Below, piece after piece: positions 1-7,420 of a stretch of DNA of 26,940 nt. A model generated the notes under the pieces. It was given only the letters and a program-made list of their open reading frames with translations, did not search any database and had not been told where the DNA came from. This stretch comes from an uncultured Oscillospiraceae bacterium (GTDB lineage Bacteria; Bacillota; Clostridia; Oscillospirales; Oscillospiraceae). The stretch lies in assembly GCA_910587505.1 (NCBI GenBank), contig CAJULD010000010.1, forward strand, positions 1 through 26,940. The letters are read 5' to 3'. The position numbers were made by a program, and so were the translations under genes. Numbering within the stretch: the first letter of the stretch is position 1; each line of letters opens with the position of its first letter.

Positions 1-258
1 GGCGGTGTAGGTGCTGGTGAGAGCGCCCGCGCCCAGGGAGCCGTGGACCGCGCCGGCGGCGCCGGCCTCGGACTGCATCTCGACGACCTTCACCTGGGTG
101 CCGAAGATGTTTTTCAGACCGTTGGCGGACCACTGGTCAACCAGGTCGGCCATGGGGCTGGACGGGGTGATCGGATAGATCGCCGCAACCTCGGAAAACG
201 CATAGGAGACATGCGCCGCCGCGTTGTTGCCGTCCATGGACTTGAACTTTCTAGCCAT
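1..258 (-). CDS. nifJ: Pyruvate:ferredoxin (flavodoxin) oxidoreductase, N-terminal 86 residues
   Basis: Partial gene that runs off the left edge. The translated start reads MARKFKSMDGNNAAAHVSYA, followed by AAIYPITPSSPMADLVDQW and VVEMQSEAGAAGAVHG. This is the N-terminal domain of single-chain pyruvate:ferredoxin oxidoreductase, where the YPITPSSPMAD segment is a hallmark. The enzyme oxidatively decarboxylates pyruvate to acetyl-CoA and CO2 and reduces ferredoxin, using thiamine diphosphate and iron-sulfur clusters in the cytoplasm. It is central to fermentation in anaerobes. The start is the ATG at 256-258, preceded by AGGAGGAG at about 268-275. A good sigma-A promoter lies about 75 bp upstream. 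The domains for thiamine diphosphate, CoA and ferredoxin-like clusters lie outside the window, so completeness cannot be judged. A related 2-oxoacid oxidoreductase is possible but less likely. Confidence 0.88.
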   Translation of the reverse strand, partial: MARKFKSMDGNNAAAHVSYAFSEVAAIYPITPSSPMADLVDQWSANGLKNIFGTQVKVVEMQSEAGAAGAVHGSLGAGALTSTYTA

Positions 259-330
259 AGTTTTTTGCTCCTCCTGAATATTTGATACTGCTATGGTGTG
301 AATACACAGCAAGGTACTCATACAGCATTT

Positions 331-359
331 AATATACCACGTTTTTTCCCCTCTGTAAA
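331..359 (-). promoter_or_regulatory. Sigma-A promoter for the pyruvate:ferredoxin oxidoreductase gene
   Basis: On the minus strand, TTTACA (354-359) and TATATT (331-336) are separated by exactly 17 bp. Transcription would start near position 324, giving a leader of about 65 nt before the ATG at 258. Confidence 0.7.
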
Positions 360-444
360 TGTTATGTTCGCACCATTTCCGGAAATTTTTCTTTTTCTCC
401 GGAAGTGTAGAAAATCCTTTCCGTTTTTTGGCAGTTTTTGCAAA

Positions 445-473
445 TTGGTGGGGGGAGAGCCCTGTGATATAAT
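445..473 (+). promoter_or_regulatory. Probable sigma-A promoter for yifB
   Basis: TTGGTG (445-450) and a perfect TATAAT (468-473) have a 17-bp spacer. The -35 box is weak but the -10 box is ideal. The leader to the ATG at 626 would be about 145 nt. It is very GC-rich around 535-575 (GGTCCGGGACC self-complementary), and I recognise no riboswitch in it. Confidence 0.55.
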
Positions 474-625
474 TATAAATAATTCCGTTTTCAGATCAGC
501 CTCTGCCGGCAGTGCGGCCCCGCGGAGGGAAAAGGCATCCGGGGTCCGGGACCCTGGCCCCGGCGAATTGAAACGCAAGAGCTTGCCGTGCCGCCGCAGC
601 GCGGAGGCAAAGAAAGGACTGCAGA

Positions 626-2158
626 ATGATTGTAACCATCCGCTCCCTTGGCCTGCAGGGGATAAAAGGCTACGGGGTCTCTGTGGAGTGCGCCCTGTCG
701 GGCGGACTCCCCGCCTTCGACGTGGTGGGACTCCCCGACGCCGCCGTCAGAGAATCCAGAGAACGGGTCCGCGCCGCCGTCAGGAGCTGCGGGGCCAGGT
801 TCCCCGTCTCCCGGATCACCGTCAATCTGGCTCCCGCTGCCCTGCGGAAGGAGGGAACCGTCTATGATCTGCCCATCCTTCTGGGCATTCTGGCCGCCCA
901 GGGGGACATCGATCCGCCCGGAGAGGAGGCCGCCTTTCTGGGGGAGCTGTCCCTGACGGGAGCGCTGCGTCCGGTTGACGGCGTGCTGCCCATGGCCATG
1001 GCCGCATGCCGCGGGGGCATCCGGGAGCTGTACGTCCCGGCGGAAAATGCCGCCGAAGCGTCGCTGGCCGAGGGACTGACGGTCTTTCCGGTGGAGAACG
1101 TGGAGGCCCTGCTGGGGCATCTCCGGGGACGGGAGCGGATGACGCCCGCGCCGCCCTGGACGCCGGAGACGGAGAGCGCGGCCGGGCCCGACTTCTCCGA
1201 GGTCATGGGGCAGGAGAACGTGAAGCGCGCCCTGGAGATTGCCGCCGCCGGAGGACACAATATTCTGCTCATCGGCTCGCCGGGGGCAGGCAAGTCCATG
1301 CTGGCCCGCCGCCTGCCCTCCATTTTGCCGGATATGACCCGGCAGGAGGCGCTGGAGGCCACGGAGGTCTGGTCTGTGGCCGGGATGACCGACCGGAAAC
1401 ACCCCCTGCTCCTGCGCCGCCCCTTCCGCAGCCCCCACCACACTGTCTCCGCCGTGGCCCTGACGGGAGGCGGCGCCTTCCCCCGGCCGGGGGAAATCTC
1501 GCTGGCCCACAACGGCGTGCTGTTTCTGGACGAGCTGCCGGAGTTCGGCAGGGACGCCATGGAGGTGCTCCGTCAGCCCATCGAGGACGGCGAGGTCACC
1601 ATCACCCGCACCGCGGGCAGCGTCTGTCTGCCCAGCCGGTTTATGCTGGTGTGCGCCATGAATCCCTGCCGCTGCGGCTGGCGGGGCCACCCCTCGGGGC
1701 GGTGCTCCTGTACGGACGCCATGGTGGAGAAGTATGTATCGAAAATCTCCGGCCCCATGCTGGACCGGATGGATCTGCACGTGGAGGTGCCGGCGGTGGA
1801 GTTCGAGGCCATGCGGCGCAGAGAAAAGCCGGAGAGCTCCGCGGCGGTGAAGGCGCGGGTCAACGCGGCCCGGTCCCGGCAGGCGGAGCGGCTTGAGGGA
1901 ACCGGCGTGGCCTGCAACGCCCATATGACCGCCGCCATGGTGGGGAAATACTGCCGCCTGGACGACGCCGGAGAGCGGATTCTGAAGGCCGCCTTCGACC
2001 GGATGGGCCTGACCGCCCGGAGTCACGACCGGATTTTGCGGGTGGCCCGGACCATCGCCGACCTGGAGGGCGCGGAGAGCATTTCCGCCGTCCATCTGGC
2101 GGAAGCCATCCAGTACCGGAATACGGAGATTCTGCGGAAACAGGGCCGAGTGATGTGA
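626..2158 (+). CDS. yifB: YifB/ComM-like magnesium-chelatase-family AAA ATPase
   Basis: A 510-residue protein with the full YifB/ComM layout. An N-terminal ChlI-like domain (about 20-140, with LPAFDVVGLPDAAVRESRER and ITVNLAPA) is followed by an AAA module. Walker A GSPGAGKS is at 217-224, Walker B LFLDELPEF at about 299-307, and a Cys-rich MNPCRCGW segment at about 346. A C-terminal Mg_chelatase_C helical domain lies at about 400-500. In Gram-negatives ComM is a hexameric branch-migration helicase used in natural transformation. The role of the Firmicute orthologue is less clear, so DNA branch migration is inferred here. The start is chosen at the ATG at 626 behind AAAGGA (613-618). Length is normal for the family (about 500-510). 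It stands alone, convergent with the SLH gene downstream. A large reading frame antisense to it is a GC-rich shadow. Confidence 0.93.
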   Translation: MIVTIRSLGLQGIKGYGVSVECALSGGLPAFDVVGLPDAAVRESRERVRAAVRSCGARFPVSRITVNLAPAALRKEGTVYDLPILLGILAAQGDIDPPGEEAAFLGELSLTGALRPVDGVLPMAMAACRGGIRELYVPAENAAEASLAEGLTVFPVENVEALLGHLRGRERMTPAPPWTPETESAAGPDFSEVMGQENVKRALEIAAAGGHNILLIGSPGAGKSMLARRLPSILPDMTRQEALEATEVWSVAGMTDRKHPLLLRRPFRSPHHTVSAVALTGGGAFPRPGEISLAHNGVLFLDELPEFGRDAMEVLRQPIEDGEVTITRTAGSVCLPSRFMLVCAMNPCRCGWRGHPSGRCSCTDAMVEKYVSKISGPMLDRMDLHVEVPAVEFEAMRRREKPESSAAVKARVNAARSRQAERLEGTGVACNAHMTAAMVGKYCRLDDAGERILKAAFDRMGLTARSHDRILRVARTIADLEGAESISAVHLAEAIQYRNTEILRKQGRVM

Positions 2159-2164
2159 AACAGA

Positions 2165-2204
2165 CGAGGGGACCGGCGGCGTAAGGTGGGTACTGATAAG
2201 GAAG
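2165..2204 (+). repeat. 40-nt 3'-UTR element, copy 1 (after yifB)
   Basis: Begins 6 nt after the yifB stop. It matches the minus-strand copy after pheT (4496-4457) at 34 of 40 positions without gaps. Both copies start with a shared 16-nt block, CGAGGGGACCGGCGGC, and end in ATAAGGAAG. Here the element is enclosed by CAGACG (2161-2166) and CGTCTG (2226-2231), and it contains GTGGGT facing ACCCAAC, so it can fold. It lies between the stop codon and the shared terminator. Confidence 0.6.
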
Positions 2205-2294
2205 CACCCAACCCACGACAGCCGCCCGTCTGTCCTGTCGCGGCGGGCCACCCTGTCCCGTCAACCGCACACAGCCACTTTAATTACAAAAAGT

Positions 2295-2326
2295 GCCCCC
2301 GCCATTCTCCTTTGAACGGCGGGGGC
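2295..2326. terminator. Bidirectional terminator between yifB and the SLH gene
   Basis: A 9-bp perfect stem GCCCCCGCC (2295-2303) / GGCGGGGGC (2318-2326). It is flanked by a T-run on the plus strand (2333-2339) and by A-rich sequence before the left arm (TTTTT on the minus strand), so it can serve the convergent genes on both sides. Confidence 0.8.
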
Positions 2327-2337
2327 AAAAGACTTTT

Positions 2338-3411
2338 TTAATTGTAGGCCCGATAAAGGAAGGTCGCGATTTCGCCCCGGCTGCACACCTTATCGGGGGA
2401 GAAAGCGGTGTCGCTGGAGCCCCTGGTCACGCCCTTTTCAACCGCCCAATCCACCGCATGGCTATAGGGGGCATCGGTGGGCACATCGGTAAAACTGCTG
2501 GCCTGTGCGCTGGGCTTGTCAAAGGCCTGCCAGATATAGTTGACAGCGGCAGCGCGGGTACAGGGCTTATTGCTGTCAAAAGTATCATCAATCATACCCT
2601 TTTCCCGCGCCCAGTTAATGGCCTTCTCCACATCCTCGGCGGTGGCCTCACCCTCGCCCCGCGCCGCGCGGTACAGGAAGGTCAGAATTTGGGCCTGGGT
2701 GCAATCCTTGCCGGGGGAGAATTTGTCCTTCCCGGCGCCGTTGGTAATATCATTCCGCACCGCCCAGACCACGGGATCAGTGACCCAGTTCCCCACGGGC
2801 ACATCGGTAAAGATAGAGGAAATCAGTTTAGGCTCGCCGGAGAGCTGAAACAGCCAGAAACTTTCGCCAACCGTTATCCGAAGCAGCGTATTTGTTTCAA
2901 ACAGTTCGTACAGACGGTCAGAATTACAGGTAATGGTTCCATCCTGCGCGGCGTTGAAACCAAGCTGTGCCGCCGTTGGATTACCTGTAGCCTCTATATT
3001 ACCATCTGCAGGGAGCTCATACCCCTTTGCGTCCTTCGGGATGGGCGCAAGATAAGCGCCTTTTTCAGGCTCCAGCAGGAACAACTGCTGGCGGCTGTCA
3101 GTCCACGCGGTAAACACGACTTCATCCTCTGACTTTGCGCCGGTAACGATGATGTCCACTCCTGTCGGAACGAGCATCGTGGAGGCGCCCTCAATGGTTT
3201 TATTATCCAGATAGGCGACCACCGCACCGTCCGTGCTCCTTACAAACCCAACCACTGAATAAGTTTCTGTTTTGCTTTCCATGAGGATGCCGGAGTTTTC
3301 CGGCCCCTGGAGGGTGATTTCCGGCGAAGTGTTCTCATCCGCCGCGAACGCCGGGACAGCCAGCCCCAGGCACAGGGCCAGTGCAAGGAAAAATGCCGAG
3401 ATTCTTTTCAT
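2338..3411 (-). CDS. Secreted S-layer-homology (SLH) domain protein
   Basis: 357 residues. A Sec signal peptide (1-23, cleavage after AFA) is followed by a unique region of about 175 residues (24-200) that I do not recognise. Three C-terminal SLH repeats follow: 201-249 (FTDVPVGNW...FLYRA), about 258-297 and 307-356 (FTDVPTDAP...FLYRAYN). SLH triplets bind pyruvylated secondary cell-wall polymers, so the protein is probably anchored to the outer wall and displays the N-terminal region. The start ATG at 3411 has AAGGAGAG upstream (about 3421-3428). Its 3' end abuts the bidirectional terminator. The second repeat lacks the FxDV opening, so it is degenerate, which is common. The specific ligand or role of the N-terminal domain is unknown. 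Confidence 0.9.
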   Translation of the reverse strand: MKRISAFFLALALCLGLAVPAFAADENTSPEITLQGPENSGILMESKTETYSVVGFVRSTDGAVVAYLDNKTIEGASTMLVPTGVDIIVTGAKSEDEVVFTAWTDSRQQLFLLEPEKGAYLAPIPKDAKGYELPADGNIEATGNPTAAQLGFNAAQDGTITCNSDRLYELFETNTLLRITVGESFWLFQLSGEPKLISSIFTDVPVGNWVTDPVVWAVRNDITNGAGKDKFSPGKDCTQAQILTFLYRAARGEGEATAEDVEKAINWAREKGMIDDTFDSNKPCTRAAAVNYIWQAFDKPSAQASSFTDVPTDAPYSHAVDWAVEKGVTRGSSDTAFSPDKVCSRGEIATFLYRAYN

Positions 3412-3451
3412 GTCCGTTTCTCTCCTTATAATATGTTGTCCAACAGGTGGC

Positions 3452-3473
3452 GGCGGGGGACGGCTCCCCCGCC
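3452..3473 (-). other. Hairpin in the leader of the SLH gene
   Basis: GGCGGGGG (3452-3459) pairs with CCCCCGCC (3466-3473) around a 6-nt loop, about 40 nt upstream of the SLH start codon. On the plus strand it is followed by TTTT, so it may instead stop antisense transcripts. A second, imperfect hairpin (about 3499-3531) lies further upstream. Confidence 0.45.
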
Positions 3474-3575
3474 TTTTGCCCCTGCTGGAAACATAAAAGC
3501 GGCGTCGAGTTTTGAAAAACCCAACACCGCCTTGAATAAATCAATGCGAACACAGCACACTACACCCATTCCCCC

Positions 3576-3604
3576 TTGAAAAACGGACAAAGAATGGATA
3601 TAAT
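3576..3604 (+). promoter_or_regulatory. Strong sigma-A promoter with no protein gene downstream
   Basis: TTGAAA (3576-3581), a 17-bp spacer and a perfect TATAAT (3599-3604). Transcription would start at about 3608-3611, exactly where the closing stem of a candidate structured RNA begins. No credible coding frame follows. Confidence 0.65.
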
Positions 3605-3607
3605 GAG

Positions 3608-3794
3608 CTTGTGGTACAACGTTAAGTTGCTGTGTTGAGTGGTCGTGTCACTCGCGCAGGGCTGGGGTGGTGTTACCAGCACCTCCCAGCCTGCCGCATT
3701 TATGCTTCCACCCTGATTTTAGCCTATGCGCGGGGAAAATGCAAGCCCCATTTAGAAGTTTTAGGCGAAAACGCCCAGCCTTTGTGCCAACAGG
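3608..3794 (+). ncRNA. Candidate structured non-coding RNA, family not recognised
   Basis: About 187 nt directly downstream of a near-consensus promoter. The ends can pair over 12 bp with one bulged A: 3608-3619 (CTTGTGGTACAA) with 3782-3794 (TTGTGCCAACAGG). Inside are GAGTG/CACTC (3637-3653 area), a strong hairpin at 3656-3694 with arms GCAGGGCTGGG and CCCAGCCTGC, and a GGCG-AAAA-CGCC stem-loop (3764-3775). The length, closing stem and internal hairpins recall 6S RNA in outline, but no conserved 6S sequence was recognised. SRP RNA, tmRNA and RNase P signatures are absent. Start codons inside give only short frames of odd composition. Confidence 0.4.
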
Positions 3795-3810
3795 TGAATA
3801 CGGCAAAAAA

Positions 3811-4070
3811 GGAGCGTCAGCTTGCGGGCTGACGTTCTTAGTCTGTCAAAAAAGCCCTCCGCAGGAGTTTCGCGCCCGCAGGCGCGAAATAAAGTGAAAT
3901 CGTTTTTCCCGCGGCGTGTACGTGGGAAAAACACTTTGCGCGAAGCGAGCGTCGAATTGTGCGCTTGTGGCGCACAACCGAGGCGCAGAGCGAAGCGAAT
4001 CTCTTCTCAAAAAAGTGGCGTAGCCACTTTTTTGACACGCAGGGAGCGTCAGCTTGCGGGCTGACGCTCT
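3811..4070. repeat. Cluster of perfect palindromes framed by repeated hairpins (MITE/BIME-like)
   Basis: Two nearly identical 28-nt hairpins (3811-3838 and 4043-4070, AGCGTCAGC / GCTGACG) bracket further inverted repeats. These are TTTCGCGCC/GGCGCGAAA (3868-3889), GTTTTTCCC/GGGAAAAAC (3902-3932), TTGTGCGC/GCGCACAA (3957-3977) and an 11-bp AAAAAAGTGGC/GCCACTTTTTT (4009-4033). Inside the outer hairpins an 11-nt inverted repeat, TGTCAAAAAAG (3844-3854) and CTTTTTTGACA (4027-4037), marks possible termini. No coding frame explains this. It is most like a short non-autonomous interspersed element. Confidence 0.65.
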
Positions 4071-4406
4071 GTCTCTTTATGTTTTATCCGCTGTTAGAAG
4101 CGTTTCCGGATGGCCGCAAATATCGGCCCCATTGTGGAGGCGCTAAAGACGTTCAACGGTTGACCTGCCGCCCCATCCCGCCGTCCGCAGGGCGAAGCCC
4201 GGCGGGCGGCGGGGGTTGCCTGGACAGTATTACCCAGGCAACCTCTGTACCGTGTACCATCCAGGAAAAGGAAACTGAAACATGGGAAAATCAAAACAGC
4301 CCGTAAAACATTGAACCTGAAATATCACTGTATGGCTGACGAAGCAGGCCGGCAAGAACAGACACCCCATAACTTCATCGGTATTCTTCCCGCTCCCCAG
4401 ACAAAG
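4071..4406. other. Intergenic stretch with one perfect hairpin, no gene seen
   Basis: No convincing gene on either strand. The only clear structure is a 10-bp perfect stem, GGTTGCCTGG (4214-4223) / CCAGGCAACC (4234-4243). A tiny frame from the ATG at 4282 (MGKSKQPVKH) is preceded by AAAGGAAA but is too short to support, and could be a gene remnant. Confidence 0.4.
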
Positions 4407-4444
4407 GAAGAAGCGGCGCAGCCTCTCAACTGCGCCGCTTCTTC
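4407..4444 (-). terminator. Terminator-type hairpin downstream of pheT
   Basis: A perfect 15-bp stem, GAAGAAGCGGCGCAG (4407-4421) / CTGCGCCGCTTCTTC (4430-4444), with an 8-nt loop. On the minus strand it is followed only by a short CTTTG tract, so termination efficiency is uncertain. It lies 118 nt beyond the pheT stop and is the best end for that operon. A further A/T-rich hairpin, ATGCTTTTT/AAAAAGCAT, sits at 4521-4545. Confidence 0.55.
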
Positions 4445-4456
4445 AAGATGAAAATA

Positions 4457-4496
4457 CTTCCTTATGAGGCCCCCGCTTATGCCGCCGGTCCCCTCG
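4457..4496 (-). repeat. 40-nt 3'-UTR element, copy 2 (after pheT)
   Basis: Minus-strand copy of the element found after yifB (2165-2204), 34 of 40 bases identical. As there, it lies in the sense direction between a stop codon (pheT, 4562) and a terminator hairpin (4407-4444). Confidence 0.6.
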
Positions 4497-4561
4497 CCAA
4501 TCAAAGATAAGATTCTTTTAATGCTTTTTATTCAACAAAAAGCATGCGCGTCGTCCCCGTA

Positions 4562-7261
4562 TCATCGCAGCGTCGCGCCCAGCTCCTTCTCCAGGGCGGC
4601 GAGGATCTCCCCGATCTCCCCGTCCGCCTCGGCGGCGGTAATGCTGCGCTCGTCGGAGCGGAGAGTCAGGCTGAAGGCCACGCTCTTGCTGCCCTCGGCC
4701 ACGCCGCTGCCGCGATAGATGTCAAAGAGAGCAATGTCCCGCAGCAGCTTCCCGCCGGAGCGGCGGATACAGGCCTCCAGCGCGCCTGCGGTGATCTCCT
4801 CCCGGCATACCACCGCGATGTCACGGCTCACCGCCGGGAACCGGGGCAGAGGCGCGTACTCCGCGCCGGGTCCCTGGACCTCCAGCAGCGCGTCAAAGCT
4901 CAGCTCCGCGCAGTACAGCTCGCAGTCCACATCGTAATTTGCCGCCACGGAGGGATGGATCTGGCCCATGACGCCCAGCAGCTTTTCCCCCGCGTACACG
5001 CCGGCGCACCGGCCGGGGTGATAGGAGGGGTCCGCCTGACAGGCGGTGAAGCGCACGTCCGCCACCCGCAGGTCCCGCAGCAGGGCCTCTACCGCGCCCT
5101 TCAGGGTGAAGAAACTGAAGCCCTCGCCGTAGGCCCCCATGGTCAGCATCTTCGGCTCGTTGGCCAGTCCGTCGGGCCCGCCGGGAAGATAGATTCGGCC
5201 GATCTCATAGAGCCGGGCGCTCCTGTTGCGGTAGCTGTAGTTCCGGGAGAGAATCTCCAGCATGGAGGGCAGGGTGGTGGTGCGCATGATGGAGGTGTCC
5301 TCCCCCAGCGGGTTGAGAATCTTCAGACTGTCGCGCAGGGGCTCGTCAGGAGCCCAGCCGATTTTGTCATAACAGGAGGGGGAGATGAAGGAGTAGGTAA
5401 TGATCTCGCTGTATCCGCAGGAGCGGCAGACGCTGCCCAGGCGGCGCTCCGCCAGCTGGAGGGGGGAATAGCCGCCCTGGGTGGTCTCGCCCCGCTGGAG
5501 AGTGACGGGGATGTTGTTGTAGCCGTGGAACCGGGCCACCTCCTCCGCCAGATCGGCCATGCGAAGCACGTCGGAGCGCCAGGAGGGAACGGTGACGGCA
5601 TCGTCCTTCACGTCGAAATCCAGAGAACGGAGGATGTCCCGCATCTCTTCCGCCGGTACGTCCGTTCCCAGCAGGGCGTTGATCTTCTCCGGCTCCAGCC
5701 GGAGAACCGTGGGCTGGGGTACGTGGTTGAGAATGTCAATGACGCCGTCCACCACCTCGCCGGCGCCCAGCAGCTCCACCAGCTCGCAGGCCCGGTTCAC
5801 GGCGGGCAGGGTGTTCAGAGGATCGAGACCCTTCTCAAATTTGGCGGAGGCTTCGGTGCGCATCCCCAGGGCCAGAGCTGCCCGGCGGATGCAGGTGCCG
5901 TCGAAGTTGGCGGACTCGAATACCACGTCCACGGTGTCGTCCACGATCTCGCTGTTCTCGCCGCCCATGATGCCCGCCAGGCCCACGGCACGGGTCTCGT
6001 CGGCGATGACCAGCATGTTCTCCGTCAGCTTCCGGACATTGCCGTCCAGGGTGGTCAGCTCCTCGCCCGCCCTGGCCCGGCGGACGATGATCTTCCCGCC
6101 CTTTACATAGCGGTAATCGAAGGCGTGCATGGGCTGGCCGTACTCCAGCATGACGTAGTTGGTGATGTCCACGATATTGTTGATGGGGCGCACGCCCATG
6201 CTCCGCAGCCGCTCCCGCATCCACTTGGGGGAGGGGGCGATTTTCACGTTGCGGACCATCCGGGCGGTGTACCGGGGACAGAGCTCCGGGTCCGGGGTCT
6301 CCACGTCCAGCAGCTCCGGCAGCATGCCGGGGCCGCCGCCCTTCACCACGGGCTCATGGAGGCGCAGAGGGGTATGGAAGGTGGCGGAAACCTCCCGGGC
6401 CAGCCCGATGACGGACAGGCAGTCGGGGCGGTTGGGGGTAATCTCAAACTCCACCACGTGATCGTCGGCATTGATGACAGGCCGGATGTCGTCGCCGGGC
6501 TGGCAGTCCTCATGGAGGACGAAGATGCCGTCGTTGATGCAGTGAGGAAACTCCCGCTGCTCCGCGTGGAGATCCGCCGGAGTGCAGAGGCTGCCGGAAC
6601 TGGTGTTGAAGGCCACCAGGTCTCCCCCGTGGATATTCTGACAGGAGGTTTCGACAGTCACGGCGGCAGGCCCGTCCTGTCCGGCATGGGAAAGCGTGCA
6701 GCGCCACCGGTTGACTCCCGCGTTTTCGACACGCTCCGCCTTCGCGGCCACCACGGGCCCGAAAATTTTGTGTCCGGGCTGAATGTCCGCCGGGATGGAG
6801 GGCTTCTCCGGATCGATGGGGTGGTAGTCATTCAACAGGGCGGCGGCGGTAATGGCGGCATAGGGGAAATCCCGCTCGTCCAGACCCAGCTCGCTGAGGG
6901 AGCAGAGCATTCCGTCGGAGAGTACCCCCCGGAGCTTTCCCTTCTCGATCTTCTTCCCGCCGGGGAGGACGGATTTGTGCAGGGCCACGGGGACCAGATC
7001 CCCCTCGTGGATGTTCCAGGCCCCGGTGACGATCTGGACGGGCTCGTTTTTGGCCGCGTCCACCCGGCAGACCCACATGTGATCAGAGTCCGGGTGGCGC
7101 TCCATCTTCCGGATGCGGCCCACTACGACATTCCTGATCTCCGCGCCCAGGTCCCCGGTGGTCTCCACCTTGGAACCGGAAAGGGTCATTGCCTCGGCAA
7201 ATTCTTTATCGCCGGCCTCAACGGTGACAAACCCGCTGAGCCATTTTCTGCTTAATTTCAT
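4562..7261 (-). CDS. pheT: Phenylalanine--tRNA ligase beta subunit with a duplicated OB fold
   Basis: 899-residue beta subunit of the alpha2-beta2 enzyme that charges tRNA-Phe. Order: N-terminal EMAP/tRNA-binding OB fold (about 40-130, VVVGRIRKMERHPDSDHMWV and GMLCSLSELGL), B3/4 editing domain (about 270-480, EITPNRPDCLSVIGLARE and RPINNIVDITNYVMLE), B5 domain, catalytic-like core (GYSEIITYSF) and C-terminal ferredoxin-fold anticodon-binding domain (LPRFPAVSRDIAVV to about 895). The family is usually about 800 residues. The extra 100 or so fall at 131-240, between ELGLDE and DGIFVLHED. They look like a second copy of the OB fold (see findings). Start ATG 7261 with GCAGGAG upstream. It is the last gene of the T-box operon, 159 nt after the DUF5714 gene. 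The long plus-strand frame opposite it is a GC-rich shadow. Confidence 0.95.
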   Translation of the reverse strand: MKLSRKWLSGFVTVEAGDKEFAEAMTLSGSKVETTGDLGAEIRNVVVGRIRKMERHPDSDHMWVCRVDAAKNEPVQIVTGAWNIHEGDLVPVALHKSVLPGGKKIEKGKLRGVLSDGMLCSLSELGLDERDFPYAAITAAALLNDYHPIDPEKPSIPADIQPGHKIFGPVVAAKAERVENAGVNRWRCTLSHAGQDGPAAVTVETSCQNIHGGDLVAFNTSSGSLCTPADLHAEQREFPHCINDGIFVLHEDCQPGDDIRPVINADDHVVEFEITPNRPDCLSVIGLAREVSATFHTPLRLHEPVVKGGGPGMLPELLDVETPDPELCPRYTARMVRNVKIAPSPKWMRERLRSMGVRPINNIVDITNYVMLEYGQPMHAFDYRYVKGGKIIVRRARAGEELTTLDGNVRKLTENMLVIADETRAVGLAGIMGGENSEIVDDTVDVVFESANFDGTCIRRAALALGMRTEASAKFEKGLDPLNTLPAVNRACELVELLGAGEVVDGVIDILNHVPQPTVLRLEPEKINALLGTDVPAEEMRDILRSLDFDVKDDAVTVPSWRSDVLRMADLAEEVARFHGYNNIPVTLQRGETTQGGYSPLQLAERRLGSVCRSCGYSEIITYSFISPSCYDKIGWAPDEPLRDSLKILNPLGEDTSIMRTTTLPSMLEILSRNYSYRNRSARLYEIGRIYLPGGPDGLANEPKMLTMGAYGEGFSFFTLKGAVEALLRDLRVADVRFTACQADPSYHPGRCAGVYAGEKLLGVMGQIHPSVAANYDVDCELYCAELSFDALLEVQGPGAEYAPLPRFPAVSRDIAVVCREEITAGALEACIRRSGGKLLRDIALFDIYRGSGVAEGSKSVAFSLTLRSDERSITAAEADGEIGEILAALEKELGATLR

Positions 7262-7420
7262 ATGGTTTTATACTCCTGCTCAATCAAAATTTCTTCATGA
7301 ATGCGCTTTTGAAAGAATCTGTTTACAACCGCTGCACGCAGTCTGACGGGCTTTCATACGGCTATACCGCGCCGCTTTTCCGTGCAATCCGTCAGAGCGC
7401 CTCCTGGTGAAAACAGGTTT

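Noticed and set aside
298..867. 189-codon plus-strand frame upstream of and overlapping yifB
   Set aside because: It spans both promoters and enters yifB in another frame. Composition and lack of motif mark it as a chance frame.
491..2251. A 586-codon minus-strand frame opposite yifB, and similar long antisense frames opposite pheS, guaD, the BMP fusion and glyS
   Set aside because: All lie over well-supported genes, have Arg/Pro/Gly/His-rich composition and no recognisable motif.
3608..3794. Firm assignment as 6S RNA, SRP RNA, tmRNA or RNase P RNA
   Set aside because: Only overall shape resembles 6S RNA. The conserved sequence blocks of SRP RNA, tmRNA and RNase P were looked for and not seen.
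3811..4070. CRISPR array
   Set aside because: Only two copies of the outer repeat exist, they are themselves hairpins 232 bp apart, and the interval holds different palindromes rather than unique spacers. No cas genes are present.
3959..4306. 115-codon frame across the palindrome cluster
   Set aside because: Its composition is dictated by the repeats, and it has no ribosome site and no domain.
4544..7255. A 903-codon plus-strand open frame opposite pheT
   Set aside because: It mirrors pheT codon for codon, is His/Gly/Val/Asp-rich low-complexity sequence with no domain, and lacks a ribosome site. It is an antisense shadow caused by high GC.
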